Below are positions 6,038 to 13,311 of a DNA stretch of 13,385 bases, piece by piece. Under the pieces are notes generated by a model. It worked only from the letters and a program-made list of their open reading frames with translations. It had not been told where the DNA came from and did no database searches. Every line of letters starts with the position of its first letter. Positions within the stretch are counted from its first letter, which is position 1. The position numbers and the translations under genes were made by a program. The stretch comes from Flavobacteriaceae bacterium (GTDB lineage: Bacteria > Bacteroidota > Bacteroidia > Flavobacteriales > Flavobacteriaceae): positions 1-13,385 of the forward strand of contig JAGKWW010000064.1 of the NCBI GenBank assembly GCA_021151665.1, read 5' to 3'.

Positions 6038-7201
6038 TTGAAAGCAACGTACTCTTACCGTATTTTTAAAGATGCTGCCGCCCTTCCTGATGGTTGGGAA
6101 AAGGTTGCAAGGCCTAATATTTTTTTGTCGCGCGCATTTCTTCTGGCGATGCAAAAGGCTGCTCCATCTAATATGGAATGCCTGTTTATAGGCCTGTTTT
6201 ACGAAGAATCGCTGTGCGGTGTAGCCCTTGTGCAGTATATAAATCTGGCCGGTATCGAGACCTTTAAAAACGAAGCGCGCACGTTTTGTATTAAAGATTA
6301 TTTGTTCCGCAGGTTTTCATCCCACGTGCTTATTCTCGGGAATAATAACCTCACGGGGCAAAATGCGTATGTGCTTTCAGACAGAATCGCCGAGAAAGAC
6401 GCTCTCCCGCTGTTTGCCGCTGCGCTTGACGAGATAAAAACACAGTACCGGAAAAGGAGGATATGCATCAACCTCATTGCAGTGAAAGACTTTAATGCGG
6501 CTGAATTTCCCGGTTTTGATGATGCAGGCTTTCCTGGCTATCATAAGTTCTGTACGCAGCCCAATATGATCTTTACCGTCAGGGACAACTGGACAACGCC
6601 TGAAGATTACCTGGCCGATATGAATACGAAGTACCGCACGCAATACAACAGGGCACGCAAGAAAGCGGATGGGATAGTTAAGAAGCGGTTAACCACGGAT
6701 GAGATCAGGGAAAGCAGCAAGCGCATTTCAGAGCTTTATCATACCGTAGCTAACCGCGCCTCATTCAATACATTTTTCCTTCCGGAAAATCACTTTTTAG
6801 TACTTAAAGAAGAGCTACAGGACGACTTTCTTTTGTATGGCTATTTTCTTGACGGGCAAATGGTGGGATTCAATACGCTGATCCGAAACGGGGAAGATAT
6901 GGATACCTACTTCCTTGGTTATGACGAAGCCGTACAAAAGGAAAAAATGCTATACCTGAATATGCTTTACGATATGGTAAGTTACGGGATAAGCAAAGGC
7001 GCCCGGCATATCGTGTTCGCTCGTTCAGCTATGGAGATCAAGAGTTCTATAGGCGCCGTAGCCGAACCTGTTTACGGAATCATTAAGCACACCAATGCTG
7101 CCATCAACCGCTATACGGGGCAGCTTTTTGAATACTTTGACCCGAAAGTGGAGTGGAAGGAGCGCAACCCTTTTAAGCAGGAACATGCTGTTCAGCTTTA
7201 A
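6038..7201 (+). CDS. GNAT-fold acyltransferase-like protein (FemAB/BioF2-like C-terminus)
   Basis: The protein has 387 residues. The reading frame starts at TTG; the first in-frame ATG is at residue 39, inside what looks like a folded N-terminal domain (TYSYRIFKDAAALPDGWEKV), so TTG is preferred. The first half (1-180) contains SNMECLFIGLFYEESLCGVA and ILGNNNLTGQNAYVLSD. The second half resembles the acetyltransferase domain GNAT_6 / BioF2-like: YRTQYNRARKKADGI (about 202-216), FLLYGYFLDGQMVGFNTLI (266-284), YFLGYD (291-296) and KEKMLYLNMLYDMVSYGI (301-318). There is no signal peptide or membrane segment. Acyl transfer is inferred from the fold; the substrate is unknown. The stop overlaps the start of the AraC-type regulator by 17 nt, so the two genes are probably translationally coupled. 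Confidence 0.75.
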   Translation: MKATYSYRIFKDAAALPDGWEKVARPNIFLSRAFLLAMQKAAPSNMECLFIGLFYEESLCGVALVQYINLAGIETFKNEARTFCIKDYLFRRFSSHVLILGNNNLTGQNAYVLSDRIAEKDALPLFAAALDEIKTQYRKRRICINLIAVKDFNAAEFPGFDDAGFPGYHKFCTQPNMIFTVRDNWTTPEDYLADMNTKYRTQYNRARKKADGIVKKRLTTDEIRESSKRISELYHTVANRASFNTFFLPENHFLVLKEELQDDFLLYGYFLDGQMVGFNTLIRNGEDMDTYFLGYDEAVQKEKMLYLNMLYDMVSYGISKGARHIVFARSAMEIKSSIGAVAEPVYGIIKHTNAAINRYTGQLFEYFDPKVEWKERNPFKQEHAVQL

Positions 7202-8405
7202 TTTTTACAGTTCGTTGTTGCTGGTGATCTTTTGCAACGGTATGCTCTATAGCATGCTGTCTTTCTTTAAATATTTTAGGCAAAAGGATAATTCAAAAAT
7301 ATGGCTTGCAATATTCGCTGCATTGTGTATGCTTTATATTACACCATGGATGTTAGGGTTTGCAGGATGGTATGACGATCGGCGATACCGCGACCTTATA
7401 TTCTATATTCCGTTCACCCATACGTTTTTCATTGGCCCGGCCTTTTATTTCTATATACGATCGCTGCTCGATCCGGGATTTCGGTTTCGCCGGCGTCACC
7501 TGGTGCATCTTGTGCCGGGAATGTTATATGTCCTGTTTAGTATTGTAGTTGCGGCGGCCGACAAAATTTTTTTCGACGAAGTTTATTTCCTTGCAGAGGG
7601 AAGCGACCTCGAGTTTGATGCATGGTACAAGATTGCGGGCTGGCTCTCGATGTTAGCGTACTTTGTATTCTCGGCAAACTATTTTACCTCCTTTAAAAAA
7701 GTGATGGCCAACACGGTGAGTTTCGCCGACTCGTTGTTATTCCGGTGGATAAAAAATGCACTTACAGCGTTTGTTGCAATGTTGGGCTTACAGGTTATCT
7801 ATGCGGTTCTGTTTACGATATCCCCCGGACTTGAAAGCTATAAAGCGAACTGGTGGTTTTATTTTGCTTTCGGTATTATTTCCATCTACGTCACCATTAA
7901 TGGGTATAACACGGCGCCAATCGCGGTACATTCCTACCGGATAGAGGATAATGCTATTGTAATGTTAGATGCAGCAATAGATGAAGGTTCGGAAAGGATT
8001 CCGTTGGATGATACAAAAACTGACGATACAGGCAATGTCCCGCCCGAAGAATGGAAAGCAGCCGTCGATGAGTATATGAAAGGCGGTGCTTATCGTGATC
8101 CTGAGCTAACCCTGCCTGTAACAGCAAAGAGCCTTTCGAGTAACAGCACTACAATTTCGCGGGCTATTAATTACTATTTCGGGATGAATTTCAATGACTA
8201 TGTAAATTCCATTCGTGTTGATTCGGTTAAAAGAGCTTTTGATGATAACCTGCAGCATCGCCAAACACTTCTTGCTATTGCCCTCGATAACGGATTCAAC
8301 TCCAAAGCAACATTTAATCGTGCGTTTCGTAAACATACAGGATTTACGCCGACAGAATATCTTAATAGATATAAAACTGACGGTCAAATAGGTCTCAAAT
8401 CATAA
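7185..8405 (+). CDS. Membrane-anchored AraC-family transcriptional regulator
   Basis: The protein has 406 residues. The ATG at 7185 is chosen because it has AGGA just upstream and because the protein then begins with a membrane helix; a longer frame from 7095 lies inside the preceding gene. About seven hydrophobic helices lie at roughly 6-25, 38-58, 72-95, 106-125, 150-168, 190-212 and 222-240. A linker of about 70 residues rich in Asp/Glu leads to the DNA-binding domain at 310-396, with both helix-turn-helix units: LSSNSTTISRAINYYFGMNF and then LLAIALDNGFNSKATFNRAF, ending RKHTGFTPTEYLNRY. This layout is common in Bacteroidota and suggests sensing of a membrane or external signal. The first helix-turn-helix is less typical than the second. 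The DoxX gene 61 bp downstream is a plausible target. The signal is unknown. Confidence 0.88.
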   Translation: MLFSFNFYSSLLLVIFCNGMLYSMLSFFKYFRQKDNSKIWLAIFAALCMLYITPWMLGFAGWYDDRRYRDLIFYIPFTHTFFIGPAFYFYIRSLLDPGFRFRRRHLVHLVPGMLYVLFSIVVAAADKIFFDEVYFLAEGSDLEFDAWYKIAGWLSMLAYFVFSANYFTSFKKVMANTVSFADSLLFRWIKNALTAFVAMLGLQVIYAVLFTISPGLESYKANWWFYFAFGIISIYVTINGYNTAPIAVHSYRIEDNAIVMLDAAIDEGSERIPLDDTKTDDTGNVPPEEWKAAVDEYMKGGAYRDPELTLPVTAKSLSSNSTTISRAINYYFGMNFNDYVNSIRVDSVKRAFDDNLQHRQTLLAIALDNGFNSKATFNRAFRKHTGFTPTEYLNRYKTDGQIGLKS

Positions 8406-8466
8406 ATTGAAGCGATTCATGGCGCTGTGAGGCAGACATTTGCTGAAACTTAAATCACACAGTACC

Positions 8467-9009
8467 ATGAAAAAAGCAATGTCATTTTTTACCGGCGGAG
8501 TCGTTTCCAATTCCCGTTTTTACGAAATTATTTATCTCCTGTTCCGGTTGCATGTAGGGATATCCATAGCCTACGGTGCCGGCTATTACAAAATGTTTAC
8601 TAAAATTAATGAGCAGTTGCCATGGGAATGGAACAACCTGCGCTTCGGCACGTCGTCATGGTTTATAGAGCAGGTCGGCACTATTGGTTTCACTTTTCCA
8701 AATCCTTCTTTTTGGGCTTATATCGCTGTTTACGGCGAGTTTGTAGGAGGGATATGCATTGCCATCGGCCTGCTTACACGCTTTAGCGCTGTGCAACTGG
8801 CGTTTCAGTTCTTTGTCGTTTCTTTTTTATGGTATGAAAATCCCGAGCCGCTGTTCGGTATGTACTACCAGCAACTTTTCTTTTTTTGCTTTCTTATGAT
8901 CGCCGGTAAGGGCAGCGGACGATACAGTCTTGACAAAGTGCTATTCCGCCGCCAGCGAGCCATAACGCTTACGGCACCGCAACCTTCATTTGCCGGTGAA
9001 GTATCTTGA
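8467..9009 (+). CDS. DoxX family membrane protein
   Basis: The protein has 180 residues from the ATG at 8467; an upstream TTG at 8440 is possible but adds only nine polar residues. Four hydrophobic segments lie at about 20-40, 82-103, 107-122 and 133-147. The family features are the first helix with RLHVGISIAYGAGYYKM, the central EFVGGICIAIGLLTRFSA, and the ending GKGSGRYSLDKVLF. DoxX/DoxD relatives are inner-membrane proteins linked to redox or sulfur metabolism in some species, but members like this one have no proven activity. It follows the AraC-type regulator on the same strand with no terminator visible between. Its last 41 bp overlap the end of the convergent lipid kinase gene, an arrangement without room for a terminator. 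Confidence 0.82.
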   Translation: MKKAMSFFTGGVVSNSRFYEIIYLLFRLHVGISIAYGAGYYKMFTKINEQLPWEWNNLRFGTSSWFIEQVGTIGFTFPNPSFWAYIAVYGEFVGGICIAIGLLTRFSAVQLAFQFFVVSFLWYENPEPLFGMYYQQLFFFCFLMIAGKGSGRYSLDKVLFRRQRAITLTAPQPSFAGEVS

Positions 9010-9844
9010 TGTCGAGCTTGTCGGCTTCATCGCAGTATTCGCCATCAATCTGGAAGTGAACGGGCGTGTTGGTAGTAATCGTCGCTTCCTCTGCGGAAAT
9101 AATCTCTACGTCGCCTGTATCCAACGGCATATTGCCTGAAAGTATTTTGCCCATTACAACAAGGTCGAGATTTCGCAGGATCACGATTTCAAACTTGCCG
9201 TCGTCCATTTTCCCAACCGGATTGATGGTAACACCGGTGCCATAACGGTTCGTATTGGCTATCACGATCATCCTGGCCACGGTTTCTATGGTGTTTCCAT
9301 TGGCGGTTACTTTCGCGGTAAACGGATCTTCAAGCCCCGTAAGCGTATTAATGGCTTGTAGCGCATAGCCCAGCTTTCCCCGGATGGAACTGTTCTCGTA
9401 ATTCTTTATAAGCTCGGCATTCAGGCCAATGTCGCTTAGGTGGAGGCTTTTTTTACCGTTGATGCTCACCATGTCCATCTCCATCGCCTTTCCCGAAAAC
9501 GCGATGCGGAGGTACTCTTCCTGTTCAGCTGGTATTTCAAGGTCAACCGATAGCCCGTTTGCCGACCCCGCAGGTATTACGCCAATGGTAACATCGTGGT
9601 GCTCTACCGCTTCGGCAACCATTTTAATAGTACCGTCACCGCCCGCCACCAGGATACGGGAAGGTTTTAGTTGTTCATAAAGTTGCCGGATCTTTTTTTC
9701 ATCACCCTCTCCGGTAGTTTCATATTCGGCTAATTCTATTGCGTGTTCTTTTGCATAATTGCGCACTGACTCAACGATTTCGGTTTTATCTATACCACCT
9801 GCAATCGGGTTGATCACAAATAAAAATTTGCCCTTTGGCTCCAT
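8969..9844 (-). CDS. Diacylglycerol/lipid kinase (YegS/DgkB-type)
   Basis: The protein has 291 residues and phosphorylates a lipid hydroxyl, probably diacylglycerol or a related lipid, with ATP at the inner membrane. The N-terminal catalytic domain (about 1-125) has FVINPIAGG (9-17), the nucleotide-binding VAGGDGTIKMVAEAV (66-80) and IPAGSANGLSVDLEIP (90-105). The last has SANG where many relatives have a GTxND motif, so it is a variant. The C-terminal beta-sandwich (about 126-291) contains SDIGLNAELI, the acidic GKMDDGKFEIVI (211-222) and HFQIDGEY (263-270). There is no membrane helix, as expected for a peripheral enzyme. It is divergent from the APP1-type phosphatase with 74 bp between starts. 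Its exact substrate cannot be read from the sequence; ceramide- or sphingosine-like lipids are an alternative in Bacteroidota. Confidence 0.88.
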   Translation of the reverse strand: MEPKGKFLFVINPIAGGIDKTEIVESVRNYAKEHAIELAEYETTGEGDEKKIRQLYEQLKPSRILVAGGDGTIKMVAEAVEHHDVTIGVIPAGSANGLSVDLEIPAEQEEYLRIAFSGKAMEMDMVSINGKKSLHLSDIGLNAELIKNYENSSIRGKLGYALQAINTLTGLEDPFTAKVTANGNTIETVARMIVIANTNRYGTGVTINPVGKMDDGKFEIVILRNLDLVVMGKILSGNMPLDTGDVEIISAEEATITTNTPVHFQIDGEYCDEADKLDIKILHRQMKVAVP

Positions 9845-9918
9845 GTTATAATTTTTTTGTGATTAAAATTAGGTAAATTGTACTGTGACAAGTCTTAGTG
9901 AAATGATAATTTTTGCTG

Positions 9919-10887
9919 ATGAAGCCAATTATAAAACTTTACCGCGGTTACGCGAACGAACAAGAACTGATTGTGTTTGGACACCTTTTTCGCCCGAATA
10001 CTGCGGGGAGCTATGAGTTTGAAAAAAAACATTTTAAAAATGCGCGCTCCATTATCCGCATGTACCGGATTAAAACACTCTCTAATACCGATGTGTACCT
10101 TGAGCACAATGGCACAAAGATACATACCAAAACCCTTGATGACGGATACTTTAAATTTTGCATTCCCTTAAAAGAGGAAGTAGGCCACGGCTGGGCAGAT
10201 TATTATGTAACAACACCCTATCTAGGGGGAGAGGTTCGTGAAAAAGGCACGTTTATACGGCCCTTTGAGGGTAACCTTGGTTTTATATCAGACATCGATG
10301 ACACCTTTTTGGTTTCGCACACTAATAGCTTTTTCAGGAAGCTCTATATCCTGTTATGGAAAAATATAAACGACCGCAAGCTATTTGCCGATGTAGTGCC
10401 GCACTACCAGGCGCTAAGTACGGCAGGGCGTGATAATAAGGAAGAGATGAATGCTTTTTTCTACGTATCGAGCAGCGAATGGAACCTGTATAACTTTATT
10501 GTAAAGTTTGCCCGCATACACGAACTTCCGCGGGCTGTAATGCTTTTAAAGGACATTAAGACCAGCCTATGGGATTTCTTTGGAACCGGGCGGGGCAGCC
10601 ATACCCACAAATTTGATAAGATAAAACATATTCTCGAATTCTATCCCCGCCTTCAGTATACGCTTTTGGGCGACGATTCCCAGCACGACCCTTATTTATA
10701 TCAGGATGTCTGTAAGATTTTCCCCTGCACTGTAAAGGCGGTTTATATAAGGCAGACTGGCCACAAGAAAAAGGAGAAAGTGATTAGGGTGCTACAGAAT
10801 ATGGAATCGATGGATGTGGCCACCTGTTATTTCCGTGATAGCAGTGAAGCCATTGCGCATTCAAAGCGGATAGGGCTAATTGCTTAA
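9919..10887 (+). CDS. APP1-type phosphatidate phosphatase (DUF2183)
   Basis: The protein has 322 residues from the ATG at 9919; the frame also contains TTG at 9913 two codons earlier. Residues 1-115 form a beta-rich N-terminal domain (GHLFRPN; SNTDVYLEHNGTKIHTKTLDDGYFKF). The catalytic domain has haloacid-dehalogenase motifs: DIDDT at 125-129 (Asp125, Asp127), SSSEWNL at 184-190 (motif II Ser), Lys in HKFDKIKHIL (230-239), and LLGDDSQHDPYLY (249-261) with the acidic pair Asp252-Asp253. Yeast App1 removes phosphate from phosphatidate to give diacylglycerol; bacterial members are assumed to act similarly. It has no signal peptide, suggesting cytoplasmic action at the membrane. The neighbouring lipid kinase would run the reverse reaction. 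TAATTTTTG lies 3 nt before the ATG. Confidence 0.88.
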   Translation: MKPIIKLYRGYANEQELIVFGHLFRPNTAGSYEFEKKHFKNARSIIRMYRIKTLSNTDVYLEHNGTKIHTKTLDDGYFKFCIPLKEEVGHGWADYYVTTPYLGGEVREKGTFIRPFEGNLGFISDIDDTFLVSHTNSFFRKLYILLWKNINDRKLFADVVPHYQALSTAGRDNKEEMNAFFYVSSSEWNLYNFIVKFARIHELPRAVMLLKDIKTSLWDFFGTGRGSHTHKFDKIKHILEFYPRLQYTLLGDDSQHDPYLYQDVCKIFPCTVKAVYIRQTGHKKKEKVIRVLQNMESMDVATCYFRDSSEAIAHSKRIGLIA

Positions 10888-10959
10888 TTTTAAGTTTGTT
10901 TTAAAATTATTTAATATCATAAATTGTAATTTTAAGCATAATAACCTAATAATTGATTT

Positions 10960-11274
10960 ATGAAAAAAGCAACCATCCTGGCTGTGCTGGCGATCTCAAT
11001 GCTGGCCGCCTGCAAGCAAAATGAACCCGCTCCTCCGCCACCGGCCCCGGAACCTGTAGCAGATCCGGCGCCAGCCCCTGCCCCGGCGCCGCGGGTATCG
11101 AGCGAGACTACAACAACTACCACCACCACAACCGCCGAGACTCCAAAAGACCCGGACGGGACTTCTATTAGCGTAAATGGTGATGGAGTAAGCATACAAA
11201 GTAAAAAAGGTGAAGACCAGAACGATGTAACGGTTTCAAGAACCAAAAAGGAAGTGACTATAAAACGCGATTAA
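10960..11274 (+). CDS. Small Pro/Ala/Thr-rich lipoprotein
   Basis: The protein has 104 residues. MKKATILAVLAISMLAAC is a lipoprotein signal with the acylated Cys at residue 18. A low-complexity segment at 23-44 alternates Pro and Ala (APPPPAPEPVADPAPAPAPAP), followed by a run of nine Thr (ETTTTTTTTTAE, about 49-60). The C-terminal 36 residues (SISVNGDGVSIQSKKGEDQN onward to KKEVTIKRD) look like short beta strands. The extended Pro/Ala/Thr stretch could act as a spacer that holds the small C-terminal part away from the membrane. I do not recognise a family and no function can be assigned. It follows the phosphatase gene by 72 bp with A/T-rich sequence between; co-transcription is possible. The coding DNA is G+C-rich against A/T-rich flanks because of its Pro and Ala codons. 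Confidence 0.75.
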   Translation: MKKATILAVLAISMLAACKQNEPAPPPPAPEPVADPAPAPAPAPRVSSETTTTTTTTTAETPKDPDGTSISVNGDGVSIQSKKGEDQNDVTVSRTKKEVTIKRD

Positions 11275-11367
11275 AAAAAAGACGTCGAGTATACTAAAAT
11301 GTACGCCGGTAGAGTTACTATTTATAGTTCGTCAAACTGTTATTATTATTTCTTTGTTTTTGTTCAG

Positions 11368-11396
11368 GCCGCAGCAGCAATGCTGTGGCTTTTTTT
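11368..11396 (+). terminator. Strong rho-independent terminator
   Basis: GCCGCAGCA (11368-11376) pairs with TGCTGTGGC (11381-11389), with one G-T wobble, around a GCAA tetraloop and is followed by seven T. It lies 93 bp after the stop of the small lipoprotein gene, giving an unusually long 3' tail, and 121 bp before the hydroxylase start. In the rest of 11275-11517 I see no gene or RNA with support. Confidence 0.85.
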
Positions 11397-11517
11397 GTGG
11401 ACCCTGTTATAATTTCGTAAACCGCTTTTTTTATATTAGAATAAATTAAAATTATCAACTGTAAGCCCCAATCCATACGAATTCCTTAAATTTACCTGAA
11501 TTACAAAGTGCTATACC

Positions 11518-13278
11518 ATGAATGCTGCAATAGAAAGCAATCCGCTTATTGAGAGGCTGCCGAAACATCTAAAACAATTTATCAAGCCCCAGGATTATGA
11601 AGATTATACCCCTATAAACCAGGCGGTGTGGCGGTATGTGATGCGGAAGAATGTAGATTACCTAAGCAGGGTTGCCCATAGCTCTTATCTCGATGGCCTG
11701 AAGAAAACGGGTATCGAGATCGAGAACATACCCAGCATGTATGGCATGAACCGTATCCTTAAGGAAATAGGTTGGGCAGCTGTTGCGGTAGATGGTTTTA
11801 TTCCGCCCAACGCATTTATGGAATTCCAGGCGTACAATGTGCTTGTAATCGCATCAGATATTCGCCAGCTTGAGCATATTGAATATACGCCGGCACCCGA
11901 TATTATTCACGAGGGAGCCGGGCATGCACCAATAATAGCGAATCCGGAGTATGCCGAATATCTTAGGCGCTTTGGCGAAATAGGATGCAAGGCAATATCA
12001 TCGGCGCGTGATTATGAAATTTATGAGGCGATCAGGCTTCTTTCAATACTTAAGGAAGCGGAAGGCATTCCTGCTGAAGAGATCGAGGCGGCTGAGAAAC
12101 GCGTGGATGAGCTTCAGAACGATATGGGCGAATTGTCTGAAATGGCACTTATACGTAACCTGCACTGGTGGACAGTGGAATATGGCCTTATAGGGACCGT
12201 TGACGACCCAAAAATATATGGCGCCGGACTGTTGTCGTCTATTGGCGAAAGCGCGTGGTGCATGACAGATAATGTAAAGAAATTACCATATACTATTGAG
12301 GCGGCTTACCAGAGCTTCGACATTACCAAGCCTCAGCCTCAGTTGTATGTAACCCCTGATTTCGCACAGCTTAGCCTGGTGCTCGAAGAGTTTGCCAACA
12401 AGATGGCGCTGCGAACCGGTGGCCTTTCAGGCATCCGCAAGCTGATACAGTCTAAAGCATTGGGTACGGCAGAGCTGAGCACCGGACTTGAGATATCGGG
12501 CGTGTTTACGAATGTTATTGAAAATGAAGGCAAGCCTGTGTACCTGCAAACCAATGGCGAAACGGCATTGTCTTACCGTGAAAAGGAATTGGTTGGTCAC
12601 GGTACCGCTTACCATAGTGAGGGCTTCGGTAGCCCGGTAGGGAAGCTTAAGGGCATAAACCTGGCGATAGAGGACATGAGCCCGCGCGACCTGCGTGCTT
12701 ATGATATTTATGAAGGTGAAAGGGTGACGCTGGAATTTGAAGGCGACATTACGGTTTCGGGCGAAATTATTACAGGCACACGCAATATACAGGGCAAGAT
12801 TATCCTGATAAGCTTTAAAGATTGTACGGTTACACACAAAAATGAGATTCTTTTCCGCCCCGAATGGGGGATTTACGACATGGCTGTTGGTAAAAAAGTG
12901 GTGTCGGCATTTTCAGGTCCGGCTGATGTCAACAGTTTCGACCTTGTAACGCACGTGCCATCCAGCAAAACCATAAAGGCAGAAAAATCTCTGAAACGCC
13001 TCGAATTGGAAAATCTTTACCGTCACGTTCGCGATATACGCGAGGGCAAAGGATCAGTCGGATCGCTTACTTCTATTTTTGAACAGGTTAAGGCCGGACA
13101 TCCAAAAGACTGGCTGCTATCAGTAGAAATAGCAGAACTGGCTAATCTTAATAAAATGGATCAGTTACAACAGGATGCCCTTTTGCATCTTGAAAACGTT
13201 AAAAACTCAAGGCCCGAAGTCGTTCACCTGATAGAAGGAGGGCTAGGCCTCATATTTGAAAAAGAAAAAATAGTTTAA
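11518..13278 (+). CDS. Aromatic amino acid hydroxylase (phenylalanine 4-monooxygenase type) with C-terminal extension
   Basis: The protein has 586 residues. The family uses Fe(II), O2 and a reduced pterin to hydroxylate an aromatic amino acid; phenylalanine to tyrosine is the likely reaction. The catalytic region matches well: PAPDIIHEGAGHAPII (125-140) gives His131 and His136, WWTVEYGLIG (217-226) gives Glu221, and IYGAGLLSSIGESAWC (233-248) is strongly conserved. His136 to Glu221 is 85 residues, about twice the roughly 41 in short bacterial enzymes, because a charged helical segment (about 160-208) is inserted. Residues about 310-586 lie outside the usual catalytic domain; 380-480 look beta-rich and 487-575 helical. 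No N-terminal ACT domain is present. The stop is followed in frame by TAA and TGA. TAAATTTA at 11487-11494 is a weak -7 candidate. Tryptophan hydroxylation cannot be excluded. Confidence 0.9.
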   Translation: MNAAIESNPLIERLPKHLKQFIKPQDYEDYTPINQAVWRYVMRKNVDYLSRVAHSSYLDGLKKTGIEIENIPSMYGMNRILKEIGWAAVAVDGFIPPNAFMEFQAYNVLVIASDIRQLEHIEYTPAPDIIHEGAGHAPIIANPEYAEYLRRFGEIGCKAISSARDYEIYEAIRLLSILKEAEGIPAEEIEAAEKRVDELQNDMGELSEMALIRNLHWWTVEYGLIGTVDDPKIYGAGLLSSIGESAWCMTDNVKKLPYTIEAAYQSFDITKPQPQLYVTPDFAQLSLVLEEFANKMALRTGGLSGIRKLIQSKALGTAELSTGLEISGVFTNVIENEGKPVYLQTNGETALSYREKELVGHGTAYHSEGFGSPVGKLKGINLAIEDMSPRDLRAYDIYEGERVTLEFEGDITVSGEIITGTRNIQGKIILISFKDCTVTHKNEILFRPEWGIYDMAVGKKVVSAFSGPADVNSFDLVTHVPSSKTIKAEKSLKRLELENLYRHVRDIREGKGSVGSLTSIFEQVKAGHPKDWLLSVEIAELANLNKMDQLQQDALLHLENVKNSRPEVVHLIEGGLGLIFEKEKIV

Positions 13279-13283
13279 TAATG

Positions 13284-13311
13284 AAATGGCCGCTGTTAAG
13301 CGGCCATTTTT
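13284..13311 (+). terminator. Terminator between convergent genes
   Basis: AAATGGCCGCT (13284-13294) pairs perfectly with AGCGGCCATTT (13299-13309) around GTTA, followed by a T run on the plus strand. It fills the gap between the hydroxylase stop and the stop of the minus-strand gene at 13310, so it may serve both directions, though the minus-strand T run is poorer. Confidence 0.85.

Noticed and set aside
7095..7184. Longer N-terminus for the AraC-type regulator
   Set aside because: The extra 30 residues come from another frame of the acyltransferase gene and look random; the ATG at 7185 has an AGGA motif and begins directly with a membrane helix.
10932..11246. 104-codon minus-strand frame opposite the small lipoprotein
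   Set aside because: Its poly-Val and Gly/Ala runs are the antisense image of the Thr and Pro/Ala codons; the plus strand has a proper lipoprotein signal peptide.
12427..12837. 136-codon minus-strand frame inside the hydroxylase gene
   Set aside because: The plus-strand product continues in frame through here as part of a 586-residue protein; the antisense product has no domain features.
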